Shown: positions 9,160-18,364 of the stretch, piece by piece
Position numbering within the stretch: position 1 is the stretch's first letter
Layout of the letters: every line of letters starts with the position of its first letter
Source: CANLBN01 sp965230205
GTDB lineage: Bacteria; Pseudomonadota; Gammaproteobacteria; Pseudomonadales; Cellvibrionaceae
Reading direction: 5' to 3'
Length of the DNA: 64,000 nt
NCBI GenBank assembly: GCA_965230205.1
Contig: OZ245996.1
Location: 62,001 to 126,000, forward strand
Position numbers and translations under genes: made by a program
The notes under the pieces: generated by a model
The model's input: the letters and a program-made list of their open reading frames with translations, nothing else
The model's database searches: none
What the model was told of the DNA's origin: nothing

Positions 9160-10038
9160 ATGACCAACGACCAACTGAAGGCATTTGTAGCGGTAGTAGA
9201 ACAAGGTAGCTTTCGCTCAGCGGCTGAACATCTTTTTAAAACACAACCTACCGTTAGTGCTGCGGTGCGCACACTGGAGCAACAGTTTAACTTTCAATTA
9301 TTGAGTCGTGATGGATACCGGCCAACACTGACAACTGAAGGTAAGACCTTTTATCGTGAGGCTAAGAAAATACTAGCTCAGACCCAAAAGTTAGAGCAAT
9401 TAGGCCACCAACTTGCTCAAGGCGTTTCACCGACACTTTCAATTTGTTTAAGCGCAATATGCACTGACGCCCTAAGTTTGCATGCTATTAAACACTTTTG
9501 TGATGAAAACCCCGAGGTTCAATTGAATATCAGCACAGAACACCTACATGGCGTACAGGAGCAATTGCAGTTAGAAAAAGCAGATTTAGCAATCGGACCT
9601 CATTATGGCCTCGACGACCGCCATGAGTTTGTTGAACTGACCCAAGTCGATATGATTACCGTAGCATCACCGTCACTCGTTAAAACGTTGCCCCAAGAAA
9701 AACCCGTCCGCCAAAACAAGTTATACCAACACCCCCATATCCTTATTACCAATACAGGTTCAGGCTCCTTCGAACACCTGAATGTTTTACCGTTTGGCCA
9801 ACGCTGGTATGTGAATGATTATCAGATGAAGAAAGCCTTACTCATTGCAGGCATGGGCTGGGCGAGAATACCGGTACACATGATTGAAAGCGAATTAAAT
9901 AGCGGGCAGCTCACCCCAATAGAAGTGGAGAACTTTAATGATAGAAATCATGTGCCTATCTACTTAATCCGGCTACGTCACCACCCACTCGGCGAGTTAG
10001 CGGATAAGTTTTGGAAAAGCATGATCGCCACCAATTAA
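9160..10038 (+). CDS. LysR family transcriptional regulator
   Basis: 292 aa. The N-terminal helix-turn-helix (MTNDQLKAFVAVVEQGSFRS, then AAEHLFKTQPTVSAAVRTLE) is typical, followed by the two-lobed effector domain from about residue 90. It is divergent from the TauE/SafE exporter gene with 140 bases between them, so that exporter is the likeliest target. The effector is unknown. Confidence 0.92.
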   Translation: MTNDQLKAFVAVVEQGSFRSAAEHLFKTQPTVSAAVRTLEQQFNFQLLSRDGYRPTLTTEGKTFYREAKKILAQTQKLEQLGHQLAQGVSPTLSICLSAICTDALSLHAIKHFCDENPEVQLNISTEHLHGVQEQLQLEKADLAIGPHYGLDDRHEFVELTQVDMITVASPSLVKTLPQEKPVRQNKLYQHPHILITNTGSGSFEHLNVLPFGQRWYVNDYQMKKALLIAGMGWARIPVHMIESELNSGQLTPIEVENFNDRNHVPIYLIRLRHHPLGELADKFWKSMIATN

Positions 10039-10065
10039 TTGGCTAGCTCAGCTAACCGTTCAGAC

Positions 10066-10965
10066 TTACTGGATTGACGACCGCAAGGTATTACTTAATA
10101 ACCAATCTTTAAATAAGTGAGAAGCCACAGACAGCTCTTTGTCGACATGGTGACAAAGATAATAACCACCTTCGGTATCAATACTTTCTGCAAATGGCGC
10201 AACCAGCTGCGAGGCCAGAATACCTTGCTGCATCATTTCATCATACATTAAACAAACACCAACGCCATCAGCACACATCGACACAGCCGCCGCATGGCTA
10301 TCGGTATATTGGCGAACCTGCATATCAAGGTCAGATAGATTCATATGCTCCAACCACTGAGTCCAACCTTGGGGCGTACCGATAACATCCACTAATGGCA
10401 GTGTAATTAAGTCGCTGGGCTGGCGTATTCTTTGAGCGTTAGCTGCGGTACAATACGGCCGCAATTTTGGCTTAAGCAAGGAAAAAGATTCAAAACCTGG
10501 CCAACTGCCTGAACCATAACGAATTTCTAAGTCGGCAGTGGAAATATCAAAATCCGTCGACCAGTTAGTACTTCTTTGTCGAATCGTGATTTGTGGATGA
10601 ATCTGGCTAAAATGTAACAGGTGAGGCGCCAACCAAAGTACCGCAAATGTTGCGTTGATATTCACATTGACAACAGCATCATTAGAAGCAGCAAAAATCT
10701 GCGCAGCACCGACATTAAGCTGATGAAGAGACTCACAAACCAACGGAACGAATGCTTGTCCCGCATCAGTTAACCTAATGGCTCGATTAGCTCGGACAAA
10801 CAGCTTTTGATCCAGATGATGTTCCAATAATTGTATTTGTTGGCTGATAGCAGATTGGCTCATACTCAGTTCTTCTGCCGCTGAAGTAAAACTGAGGTGG
10901 CGGCTGGCGACCTCAAAGGTACGTAACCAATTAAGCTGTATAGTATTTGTAAGTAGTCGTTTCAT
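10066..10965 (-). CDS. LysR family regulator of the GcvA type
   Basis: 299 aa. LNWLRTFEVASRHLSFTSAA followed by EELSMSQSAISQQI is the sequence style of the GcvA/TrpI/AmpR branch of LysR proteins (W in LNWL, HLSFT, SQ-A-S-Q). The effector domain follows from about residue 95. It is divergent from the FAD-GcvT dehydrogenase gene. GcvA-branch regulators often control glycine and one-carbon genes, so it is a plausible regulator of that enzyme, alongside the GlxA-type regulators downstream. Confidence 0.92.
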   Translation of the reverse strand: MKRLLTNTIQLNWLRTFEVASRHLSFTSAAEELSMSQSAISQQIQLLEHHLDQKLFVRANRAIRLTDAGQAFVPLVCESLHQLNVGAAQIFAASNDAVVNVNINATFAVLWLAPHLLHFSQIHPQITIRQRSTNWSTDFDISTADLEIRYGSGSWPGFESFSLLKPKLRPYCTAANAQRIRQPSDLITLPLVDVIGTPQGWTQWLEHMNLSDLDMQVRQYTDSHAAAVSMCADGVGVCLMYDEMMQQGILASQLVAPFAESIDTEGGYYLCHHVDKELSVASHLFKDWLLSNTLRSSIQ

Positions 10966-11010
10966 GATTGCTAAGAATGAATAATAGTTGCTAGCGAGTT
11001 ATTTGAACCC

Positions 11011-11025
11011 ATAAGTATTACTTAT
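11011..11025. promoter_or_regulatory. Candidate LysR operator (T-N11-A palindrome)
   Basis: ATAAGTATTACTTAT is a perfect 7-1-7 palindrome containing the T-N11-A LysR consensus (T at 11012, A at 11024). It sits in the short divergent gap between the GcvA-type regulator and the FAD-GcvT gene, where an operator for either gene is expected. Confidence 0.55.
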
Positions 11026-11151
11026 TAATTCCGTAATAATATATCGCTTGTTCAGGGTCGGGCAACTTATATATTATCCGTGCCACTTATTTTTTACACG
11101 GGCGACTCTCTGCCGATAAAGAGTCGCTTGATCTTTGGAGTCGTTACAACT

Positions 11152-13587
11152 ATGAAAAATAAAACTGAGGTGTTAATCATTGGTGGTGGTATTGCAGGTG
11201 TCAGTACCTTGTACCACTTAACAAAAATGGGCTGGACTGACATCATGCTAACCGAAAAGATAGAGCTGACTTCTGGCTCTACTTGGCATGCTGCGGGTAA
11301 TCTACCTCATTTCAGCAACAGCCTGAATATGGTCAAGCTACAGCAGTACAGTATTGACCTGTACAGCCGTTTAGAAGAAGAAACTGGCAGTGCTGTCAAC
11401 CATTTCCCTACAGGCGCTATTCGCCTAGCTCATACTCAAGACCGTATGGACGAGTTCGAGCGTGTTGTTGCCATGTCTGACCTTACTGGTTTGAACTTGG
11501 AAATGGTCAGCGTTGAACGCTTAAAAGAGCTTTACCCTTACCTAGACACCACAGGCCTATTGGGCGGATTATGGGATCCAGCCGATGGTCACATTGACCC
11601 AACCAGTGTAACCAATGCGATGGCAGCTGGTGCAAAAGCGGCGGGAGCAACCATTGTTCGTGGCAACCCTGTATCTGCTATCACACAAAAAGAAGATGGC
11701 CGTTGGGAAGTCACTACCGAAAAAGGTGTGATTGACGCTGGCATTATCGTGAATGCTTCTGGTTTCCGTGCGAACGAAGTTGCCGCAATGGTTGGCCACC
11801 AACTCCCTATGAATATCATGGAGCACCAATACATCGTAACTGATGATATCCCTGAGTTGAAAGAGCGTAACGAAATGTTGCCGATGATCCGGGATCCAGA
11901 TGTGTCTTACTACCTACGTCAAGAAGGTAAAGGCTTTATCTTAGGGCCTTACGAAAAAGGTGGTATTCCTTGGGCAGTAGACGGCGTTCCAGCCGCTTTC
12001 GGTCAAGAATTATTACAACCAGACCTAGATCGTATCGAAGACATTATGTGTACTGCGATGGAACAGGTTGATCTAATCACTCAAGCAGGTATTAAAACGG
12101 TTGTTAACGGTCCTATTACCTATACTCCAGACGGCCACCCATTGATCGGCCCTGTTCACGGTTACCGTAACTACTTTGTTTGTACTGGCTTCAACTTTGG
12201 TATTGTTCAAGGTGGCGGTGCTGGTAAGCACATGGCTGAGTGGATTGTTAACGGTCACCCAGAATTAGAATTCTTCGAACTAGACCCACGTCGTTTCGGT
12301 GACGACTACGCCGATCACGATTTCTGTGTTGCTAAAGGTACAGAAGTTTACGCAAACGAATATCAATTAGGCTTCCCTAATGAATATGCAATGCGCCCTG
12401 CTGCTCGTGAAGCGAAAAAATCACCTATCTATGAATCACAAAAAGCGAAAGGTGCGGTATTCGGTGCTTACTATGGTTGGGAACGTGCCAGCTGGTTTGC
12501 AACTGACGGCCAACCAGGTGCACAAGAAGAGCACAGCTTCCGCCGTGGTAACTGGCATGATGCAGTAGATGCAGAATGTCAGCACGTACAAAACAAAGTC
12601 GGCGTACTGGATCTTTCTCCTTTCACTAAATTCCAAATTTCAGGCGCTGGCGCACACGCATGGTTACAGAGCATGTCACCTAACCGCGTTCCTACTGAAG
12701 TGGGTGCGGTTGCCCTATCTCACCCACTGACAAAAGAAGGTGGTGTTGCTTGGGAATTCTCAGTCACCAAACTAAGCAGTGGCACTTACTACATGATGGC
12801 ACCTGCTGCCGGTGAGCAGTTAATTGAAGACTGGTTAGAGTCTCGTCTGCCTACAGACGGTTCAGTTAACCTGAAAAACATCACTCAAGAGTTTGGTACT
12901 TTAGTGATTGCAGGTCCTGATGCACGTAAGGTATTGAGCAAAATCACAGACAGCGACTTAAGCAACGAAGGCTTCCCTTGGTTTACATCACAAGAAATCA
13001 CTGTTGCTGGCGCACCGGTTCGCGCACTGCGCATGAACTTCGTTGGTGAATTAGGTTGGGAATTACACCACCCAATCGAGCATCAACAAGCGATTTACGA
13101 TGCATTAATGGATGCCGGTAAAGATCTTGATATTCGTGACTTCGGTTTACGCGCAATGGAATCAATGCGTTTAGAAAAAGGCTACGCGATGTGGGGCCAC
13201 GATCTAAACTTAGAGTACACCATACTTGAAGCTAACCTTGGCTGGTTCGTTAAATACGACAACGGCGACTTCGAAGGTAAAGCCGCACTGGAAGCACAAA
13301 AAGCGGAAGGCGTTAAGCGCAAGCTTGTATTGGTAGAAGTGGATGCGGATGTCGATGCTTCTGTTGGTATGGAGCCTGTTTACTCTAACGGTAAAGTCGT
13401 TGGTGAATCTGCTTCTGGCGGCTATGGCCACCGTGTACAGAAGAGTTTAGCGTTGGTTTACATGAATGTTGATGCTCTAGAAGCTGATGATCTGAAAATC
13501 AGAATCCTGGGTGAATACTACCCTGTTACTGTGACTTCAGGTTGTGTATACGACCGCAAAGGTGAGAAGTTAAAGTCTAACGACTAA
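11152..13587 (+). CDS. FAD-dependent oxidoreductase/GcvT fusion, dimethylglycine or sarcosine dehydrogenase-like
   Basis: 811 aa from ATG at 11152. A GTG 24 codons earlier is open but precedes the natural start of the Rossmann fold, which reads MKNKTEVLIIGGGIAGVSTL here. Residues 1-370 are a DAO-type FAD domain with STWHAAGN, the segment where mammalian DMGDH/SARDH attach FAD through His. Residues 370-430 form an FAD-oxidoreductase central domain, and about 430-800 are the GcvT folate-binding domain plus its C-terminal barrel. Such enzymes oxidatively demethylate dimethylglycine or sarcosine and pass the methyl carbon to tetrahydrofolate. A DMSP-demethylase role is unlikely because DmdA has only the GcvT part. 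A GcvA-type LysR upstream and GlxA-type regulators downstream fit glycine-betaine catabolism. Confidence 0.87.
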   Translation: MKNKTEVLIIGGGIAGVSTLYHLTKMGWTDIMLTEKIELTSGSTWHAAGNLPHFSNSLNMVKLQQYSIDLYSRLEEETGSAVNHFPTGAIRLAHTQDRMDEFERVVAMSDLTGLNLEMVSVERLKELYPYLDTTGLLGGLWDPADGHIDPTSVTNAMAAGAKAAGATIVRGNPVSAITQKEDGRWEVTTEKGVIDAGIIVNASGFRANEVAAMVGHQLPMNIMEHQYIVTDDIPELKERNEMLPMIRDPDVSYYLRQEGKGFILGPYEKGGIPWAVDGVPAAFGQELLQPDLDRIEDIMCTAMEQVDLITQAGIKTVVNGPITYTPDGHPLIGPVHGYRNYFVCTGFNFGIVQGGGAGKHMAEWIVNGHPELEFFELDPRRFGDDYADHDFCVAKGTEVYANEYQLGFPNEYAMRPAAREAKKSPIYESQKAKGAVFGAYYGWERASWFATDGQPGAQEEHSFRRGNWHDAVDAECQHVQNKVGVLDLSPFTKFQISGAGAHAWLQSMSPNRVPTEVGAVALSHPLTKEGGVAWEFSVTKLSSGTYYMMAPAAGEQLIEDWLESRLPTDGSVNLKNITQEFGTLVIAGPDARKVLSKITDSDLSNEGFPWFTSQEITVAGAPVRALRMNFVGELGWELHHPIEHQQAIYDALMDAGKDLDIRDFGLRAMESMRLEKGYAMWGHDLNLEYTILEANLGWFVKYDNGDFEGKAALEAQKAEGVKRKLVLVEVDADVDASVGMEPVYSNGKVVGESASGGYGHRVQKSLALVYMNVDALEADDLKIRILGEYYPVTVTSGCVYDRKGEKLKSND

Positions 13588-13610
13588 TTACTCGCTAGAT
13601 AAAAACTTAA

Positions 13611-13646
13611 AAGCCCGCATTATTTGCAATAATGCGGGCTTTTTAT
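13611..13646 (+). terminator. Rho-independent terminator after the FAD-GcvT gene
   Basis: AGCCCGCATTATT (13612-13624) pairs perfectly with AATAATGCGGGCT (13628-13640) around a three-base loop and is followed by five T. It lies 24 bases past the stop. The upstream A-run would let it work on the other strand too. Confidence 0.92.
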
Positions 13647-13911
13647 TACGGAAGATAACGCAATACCCTTGAATACCTACCTGCTAAGCTTTTTTATATA
13701 AGTAGTCTAGAAATACTCTATCAAAAGTGTACTTATAACGACATAACGGCTATATAAAAATAAAGTTCTCTAACAGCAAAAAAACAAAAGCTCTTATTAA
13801 GACAATCTGGAATGCCCCCCGAAATTTTAAGTGACTAAGCCACATAACTTCTATCTTTTTACTCTAGCGTCAACTTTTGCATTATTTATTGTATTGGTTA
13901 ATACTCTAGTA

Positions 13912-14907
13912 ATGAGCGATAGAAATACATATAAAATCGTTGTTGCTGCTTGTCATCACTTCCAACACTCTGCCCTTATGGGAATACTCGAAGCAATCGA
14001 CGCGTCCAATTTAGTTCAGAAAAAAATAAAGGGATCCACATTATTTTCTATTAACATTGCCAGCAAAGATGGGCTTGACGTTACCAATCAACTAGGGGAG
14101 CCTGTTCTCGTCGACGCCAAATTAACATCCATAGATGAAGTCGACGCCATCATTCTTTTAGGGCCTATAGAATCCCATAAAAATAATTCATATACCAACA
14201 TACTCGATGATCAAACTAAACAATGGCTACATAAACAATACGCAAGAAATAAATTAATCGTCGCTAACAATTGCTGTGTATTGCTATTAGCAGAAGCAGG
14301 GATACTAAAGGGCCATAGGTGCACACTAGCCCCACAATATTATGACACCTTCCACAAAACCTTCCCCCATATAAGCGTACAGCGCTCTAGAACGGTTATC
14401 AGAGACAAAAACATCATTACACTGAGTACATTAACGCCTAGCCTGGATATCTTTATTCAAATAGCCAATGACGCATTAGGTGCCCAAGCCACAACGTTAT
14501 TTGAGCGCTTAATGATCCCTTATGATAAATCCAGCAATCAAAAAACTAATGATTCCCCTGGTCGATTTTTAAATAAAATAGCACTTTTTTTATCAAACAC
14601 TAGGTATAAAAATATAACAGTGAAAGGACTCGCTGCAGAAATGGCCGTCTCAGAAAGAACCTTGCATAGAAGAATAAAACAGTACGCTGAATGCTCTCCT
14701 AAACAGTTTATTGAACGTATACATATAGAAATAGCCTGCAGGCTCCTTCGAGAAACCGACAAGCAGGTAAAAGAAATTGCTTTAATGCTGGGTTATTCCA
14801 GCGATACCGTTTTCCGAAAAAATTTTTCACAGCAGACCGGGATGAATCCAACCGACTATAGGGAAACAAAAAAAGACAAAAAGCATAAAAAATCGGACAA
14901 CATTTAA
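13912..14907 (+). CDS. GlxA-type AraC family regulator (DJ-1/PfpI-like + HTH), copy 1
   Basis: 331 aa from the ATG of MSDRNTYKIVVAA, chosen because both paralogues begin at the same point (MYTVVIVV, MYDISIIA). A GTG 27 codons earlier is open and would add a hydrophobic stretch. Residues 1-190 are a DJ-1/PfpI (GATase1-like) domain; the usual nucleophile-elbow region reads NNCCVLLLAEAGIL, keeping a cysteine. The C-terminal third (about 235-325) is an AraC double helix-turn-helix (VSERTLHRRIKQY, then IALMLGYSSDTVFRKNFSQQ). GbdR, CdhR and SouR of pseudomonads, regulators of betaine, carnitine and sarcosine use, share this architecture. The position behind the dehydrogenase suggests a similar role. 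Confidence 0.88.
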   Translation: MSDRNTYKIVVAACHHFQHSALMGILEAIDASNLVQKKIKGSTLFSINIASKDGLDVTNQLGEPVLVDAKLTSIDEVDAIILLGPIESHKNNSYTNILDDQTKQWLHKQYARNKLIVANNCCVLLLAEAGILKGHRCTLAPQYYDTFHKTFPHISVQRSRTVIRDKNIITLSTLTPSLDIFIQIANDALGAQATTLFERLMIPYDKSSNQKTNDSPGRFLNKIALFLSNTRYKNITVKGLAAEMAVSERTLHRRIKQYAECSPKQFIERIHIEIACRLLRETDKQVKEIALMLGYSSDTVFRKNFSQQTGMNPTDYRETKKDKKHKKSDNI

Positions 14908-15001
14908 ATACTTACTGTTTGCACCTCTCAAAAAAACAAGGGAAATAATACGTCAGGGCCTGATTATAAAATTAGTAATAACACATCAATAGCCTTAGTA
15001 G

Positions 15002-15157
15002 ATGCATACGGTTATAGCAACCTATGAAAGATTCCAACGTTCAGCCTTTTCTGGTCTCTGTGAGTTATTTGACCTTGCTAACGTTGGAAGTTGTGGTTTA
15101 TCAATATTGTTAGGGCCTACGCCCTCTTACAAAAAATATTTGTCGATAAATTTTTGA
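15002..15157 (+). pseudogene. Decayed fourth GlxA-type regulator (N-terminal remnant with internal deletion)
   Basis: A frame of 51 codons beginning MHTVIATYERFQRSAFSGLC and continuing ELFDLAN closely matches the starts of the intact neighbours (MYTVVIVVSDRFQRSALSGLCELF at 15690; FGLSELFDLAN at 19799). It then jumps straight to LLGPTPSYKKYLSINF, equivalent to FLGTMPCYEKDLSINF about 50 residues further on in the intact copies, and stops at TGA. So an internal block is missing and the rest is lost. Weak traces of the AraC helix-turn-helix may persist near 15270-15345 (a DRTTHKRRQRY-like reading against SERTLARRIKQY). Confidence 0.85.
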
Positions 15158-15433
15158 AGACAGAAACCAACAGATAGATAAAGAATAACAAATAGGGAAG
15201 TTACGACACTCTTACCCAAAGTGCTCAACCTAAACACGGAAAAAGCGCCTTACCTAACATAAGCTGCGACAGCAAACTTATTATCCACCTAGACAGAACA
15301 ACCCATAAACGCAGGCAAAGATACAACTAAGTGCACCAAGGCTTTACCACTTTAGATAATGAAACTCAAAACAACTCTTTTCAGCCGGTAAAAGGACTGA
15401 CTTAAGCGCCAAGCCCGGCAAAACATTTTTCTT

Positions 15434-15505
15434 CAGATAACGGGCTTGATACTGGTGGCCATGGACATCGTGTACAGAAGGGTTTAACACTGGATTATCT
15501 TTAAT
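15434..15505 (+). pseudogene. Remnant of a second FAD-GcvT dehydrogenase 3' end
   Basis: The reading GGHGHRVQKGLTLDYL followed by TAA mirrors GGYGHRVQKSLALVYM near the C-terminus of the intact dehydrogenase (13418-13465). At nucleotide level the core GTGTACAGAAG and flanks are plainly alike, roughly three quarters identical over 45 bases by eye. It lies just upstream of regulator copy 2, the same relative order as the intact dehydrogenase and copy 1. I take it as the leftover of a tandemly duplicated dehydrogenase-regulator unit. Confidence 0.75.
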
Positions 15506-15689
15506 TCATAATATTTTATTATGAAAATATAAGATAAATTTATGACATAAATAAAAAAGACAATAAACATGTAAAAATGGACATTTTAATATGTCTACTA
15601 ACGCATTCACAATAAAAATCACCAGCAATGATATGATATGTCTCATTAGGCAATCTTATAACATAATAAATTTAGAGAATGTCACCATC

Positions 15690-16652
15690 ATGTACACCGT
15701 AGTTATAGTCGTAAGCGATAGATTTCAGCGCTCAGCCCTTTCCGGGCTTTGTGAATTATTTCACCTTACTAATTTTCTTTTAAAAAAGAAGAGAGGAAAA
15801 AGCACTTTCAACGTTGTAATAGCGAGCCTAGACGGGAAAATAGTACAGGATCATTTATCACAAAAAATCAGCAATATTATTCTCAGAATGACCGACCTGA
15901 AACATTGCGACAGCATTATATTTTTAGGTACCATGCCCTCTTATGAAAAAGACCTATCAGTCAATCTTTTAAATAAAATCCAAAAAGATTGGATAATACA
16001 AAACCATAATAAAAGCACATTGATAGCCTCTATGTTTTCAGGTACGTTTTTTCTAGCAGAGGCAGGCATACTAAACAATAAAAAGTTTAATTTATATACC
16101 GAGCATAAAATTGTATTTTCTCAAAAACACTCATTTTTGAAACCCAACTCATCGACATATATTCATAGAGACAAAAATATAGTCACCAGTAGTGGGATAA
16201 TGTCGTGGCTGGATATTTCAATAGAAATTATCGACGATGCATTAGGTGAAGAGGCAAATATACTTCTTAGTGAACTTTCTATCCATGGCTCCAGCCAAAA
16301 AACTAGCCGCAAGAAACCATTAAAAAAAGCCAATACATTCTTATCCAAGGCACAAAACATAATCATGGATACAGAAAATATAAATATTACACCACAAAAG
16401 CTGGCCTCATTGATGCCTGTATCTGAACGCACTCTCGCCCGAAGAATAAAACAATATACAGATAAAACACCAAAGCAACTCATCGATGATTTTCGAATAG
16501 AAAAGGCCTGTAAATTATTAGCAACAACGGACAAACAAATAAAAGAAATTGCTTTTTTATCGGGTTATAACAGTGATATTGCTTTTCGGCGATCATTTAC
16601 AAAAAAAATGAAGATAAACCCAAGCAAATACAGGGAAACAACATTTCCCTAA
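15690..16652 (+). CDS. GlxA-type AraC family regulator, copy 2
   Basis: 320 aa from ATG at 15690 (MYTVVIVVSDRFQRSAL); an ATG 33 codons earlier is open but its extra sequence has no counterpart in the paralogues. The N-terminal DJ-1/PfpI-like domain has lost the cysteine at the elbow (IASMFSGTFFLAEAGIL), so it can only be a ligand-sensing or dimerisation fold. The C-terminal AraC domain (about 225-318) has PVSERTLARRIKQYTDKTPK and FLSGYNSDIAFRRSFTKKM. It is closest by eye to copy 3 and to the pseudogene. Lys/Asn content is higher than in the dehydrogenase gene, so base composition has drifted AT-rich. Confidence 0.87.
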   Translation: MYTVVIVVSDRFQRSALSGLCELFHLTNFLLKKKRGKSTFNVVIASLDGKIVQDHLSQKISNIILRMTDLKHCDSIIFLGTMPSYEKDLSVNLLNKIQKDWIIQNHNKSTLIASMFSGTFFLAEAGILNNKKFNLYTEHKIVFSQKHSFLKPNSSTYIHRDKNIVTSSGIMSWLDISIEIIDDALGEEANILLSELSIHGSSQKTSRKKPLKKANTFLSKAQNIIMDTENINITPQKLASLMPVSERTLARRIKQYTDKTPKQLIDDFRIEKACKLLATTDKQIKEIAFLSGYNSDIAFRRSFTKKMKINPSKYRETTFP

Positions 16653-16920
16653 GTTCTCATTGAATCTCTATTAAAGGCTTTCAACCTGAAGATTAACCCT
16701 TAAAAATACGTGCCCTGGAATTTTTCCTCTGAGCTTTAAAAGAAATAAAGTTTCCATGCAGTTACATCAAGCATATCCTTAGAAAAGTAGAACAACTAAT
16801 CCTATGATAATAAACAATGACTACCTTATATTACCAACGGTGACTTTTATGAGCATCAATATAGGGGCCATAAATTGAGAATAAAGTATAATTACTGCTC
16901 ATATTTTCATAGAGTTAGAT

Positions 16921-16946
16921 GCCACTATTTGAGTGGCTCGATTTTT
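16921..16946 (+). terminator. Possible terminator downstream of regulator copy 2
   Basis: GCCACT (16921-16926) pairs with AGTGGC (16932-16937), with a five-base loop, followed by TCGATTTTT. It is about 270 bases beyond the stop of regulator copy 2, which is far, so its partner transcript is uncertain. Confidence 0.45.
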
Positions 16947-17002
16947 AATAATCACGTTCAATTTAGCCGCTGTCAATATCGCCATTTTTCAAGAAACTGT
17001 GG

Positions 17003-17030
17003 TTAAAAATAATGCGCCTAAAGGCACATT
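17003..17030 (-). terminator. Probable terminator of the 17.2-19.2 kb gene pair
   Basis: On the minus strand AATGTGCCT pairs with AGGCGCATT (arms 17022-17030 and 17011-17019, one G-T pair) and is followed by ATTTTTAA. It lies about 120 bases after the stop of the 395-aa gene. Confidence 0.6.
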
Positions 17031-17149
17031 ACTTTTAATCTGCTTTCTCACAAAAAATATACAATGAAATATCGTCAACTCATATTTTTCAGCGAACCCA
17101 ACAAGAAAGATTAAATTCGTCAAGATGATAACTGGCAACACAATGCTAA

Positions 17150-18337
17150 TTAGTTAAAACGATTTTCAGCCTCTTCTTCTACTGGCCCTAACTCGTCGCT
17201 AAACTTATTCCATTCTCGAACTAAGTCGTCTTGTTCTCTTAGAAATTCTTCGTCTTTCTTCGCTTGCGCTACAAATGGTTGTTGTATAAATAAACTATTA
17301 AACCACTCTCGTTCTTCATCTGGCACCGTTATGGTAGACAAGGCACTATTGATCACTAAGTTTAATTGTTCATTGGGTTCGATACGGCCTGTACTAATTG
17401 CACTCAGCGTTTCAGCAATCACATTATAGCTAGAGGGGTGTTCTGACACATACTTTATACCGATACTAGCCCCTTCAGAGGCAGAAGCGCCACCATACAA
17501 ACCTCTTACCGCTACCCCCTTCAGCATATCATCCGTCGAATGGTTCAACACATACTCCAATGTATCCGTGACAACAGCTTGCTGCATTACAGGGACTTCC
17601 CGTTTCTGATATTGCTTATCTTCTTCAAGCCTCGAAAAATAGCTGATTGCCGATAATGCTTGATCACTATCACTAACATAAGTTTTTATATAATCAACAC
17701 CTTGCTCAATAGCAGGCACAGATGCCTTTTGTTCGTATAGTCCGTACAGATCAAACATAACAGGAAAGGATTCTCTATTTTGTGTTTCAAGAATATAATC
17801 AGCCTCTTCAATCAACATCTCTTTCATATAAGAGGTATGCTGAAGGGAATTTTCAAGTATCTGTCGCTGCCAGCCTGATTGAGTTCGAAATAATTCTGCA
17901 AACTGTTGCCGCGCTGCTTCAGAGACATGCACCGATGCAGACATTCTTTTGTTAAACTCTTCTATATCTTCGACAGAAGCTTGAGCTTCACCTGTACGTA
18001 ATAAACCTTCTACTAATTTTTGAAATTCGAAGGGGACAGCTTCAGGAGGAAAAGGCTCTGCCGGCAACTCATCAGGCAATGCTTCTCCTGTGCTATAACT
18101 ATAATCTGAATCTGCTGCATGATCATGAGCACCATGATCATGACCATGATGCTCACGGGAGCCATCAACTGCTAAGGTTTTAGATTTAACTGAAGAATCG
18201 AAAGGCGCTATCAATGACTGACCTTTAGCAACAAGCGCTTGCTTTAAAGTATTCGAGTCACTGGCAATATAATAGAATCCAGTGGTAATCGCGCCCGCCC
18301 CAACAATAAGCCAGGAAAATAATCTAGAGTTTTTCAT
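17150..18337 (-). CDS. Unknown membrane-anchored protein with a His-rich tract
   Basis: A 395-aa protein I do not recognise. Residues 1-28 form an uncleaved signal anchor (RLFSWLIVGAGAITTGFYYIA). Residues about 62-75 are a histidine-rich stretch (EHHGHDHGAHDHA) typical of metal-binding linkers in zinc or nickel proteins, then an acidic/proline-rich spacer (about 80-100). The rest looks helical, with repeat-like 35-40 residue blocks (helical-repeat or HEAT-like in feel), but no catalytic motif stands out. It follows the 253-aa secreted-protein gene on the same strand with 87 bases between, so the two may be co-transcribed. Both sit inside the array of GlxA-type regulators. Confidence 0.75.
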   Translation of the reverse strand: MKNSRLFSWLIVGAGAITTGFYYIASDSNTLKQALVAKGQSLIAPFDSSVKSKTLAVDGSREHHGHDHGAHDHAADSDYSYSTGEALPDELPAEPFPPEAVPFEFQKLVEGLLRTGEAQASVEDIEEFNKRMSASVHVSEAARQQFAELFRTQSGWQRQILENSLQHTSYMKEMLIEEADYILETQNRESFPVMFDLYGLYEQKASVPAIEQGVDYIKTYVSDSDQALSAISYFSRLEEDKQYQKREVPVMQQAVVTDTLEYVLNHSTDDMLKGVAVRGLYGGASASEGASIGIKYVSEHPSSYNVIAETLSAISTGRIEPNEQLNLVINSALSTITVPDEEREWFNSLFIQQPFVAQAKKDEEFLREQDDLVREWNKFSDELGPVEEEAENRFN

Positions 18338-18364
18338 GATTCATACACCTTATAGTATTAATAA

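Larger units (their letters stand above)
16653..17149. other. Intergenic region with two hairpins
   Basis: About 500 bases between convergent genes with no coding signal. It holds a plus-strand terminator-like hairpin (16921-16937 plus T-rich tail) and a minus-strand one (17003-17030), listed separately. The rest shows nothing I can name. Confidence 0.5.

Noticed and set aside
10041..10057. Hairpin between converging LysR genes as a terminator
   Set aside because: GGCTAGCT and AGCTAACC pair with a one-base loop and a mismatch and there is no T-run.
11152..13587. DMSP demethylase DmdA
   Set aside because: DmdA has only the GcvT part; this protein has a full N-terminal FAD domain like dimethylglycine/sarcosine dehydrogenase.
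17150..18337. Zinc transporter based on the His-rich tract
   Set aside because: There is only one membrane helix and none of the cation-diffusion or ZIP motifs.
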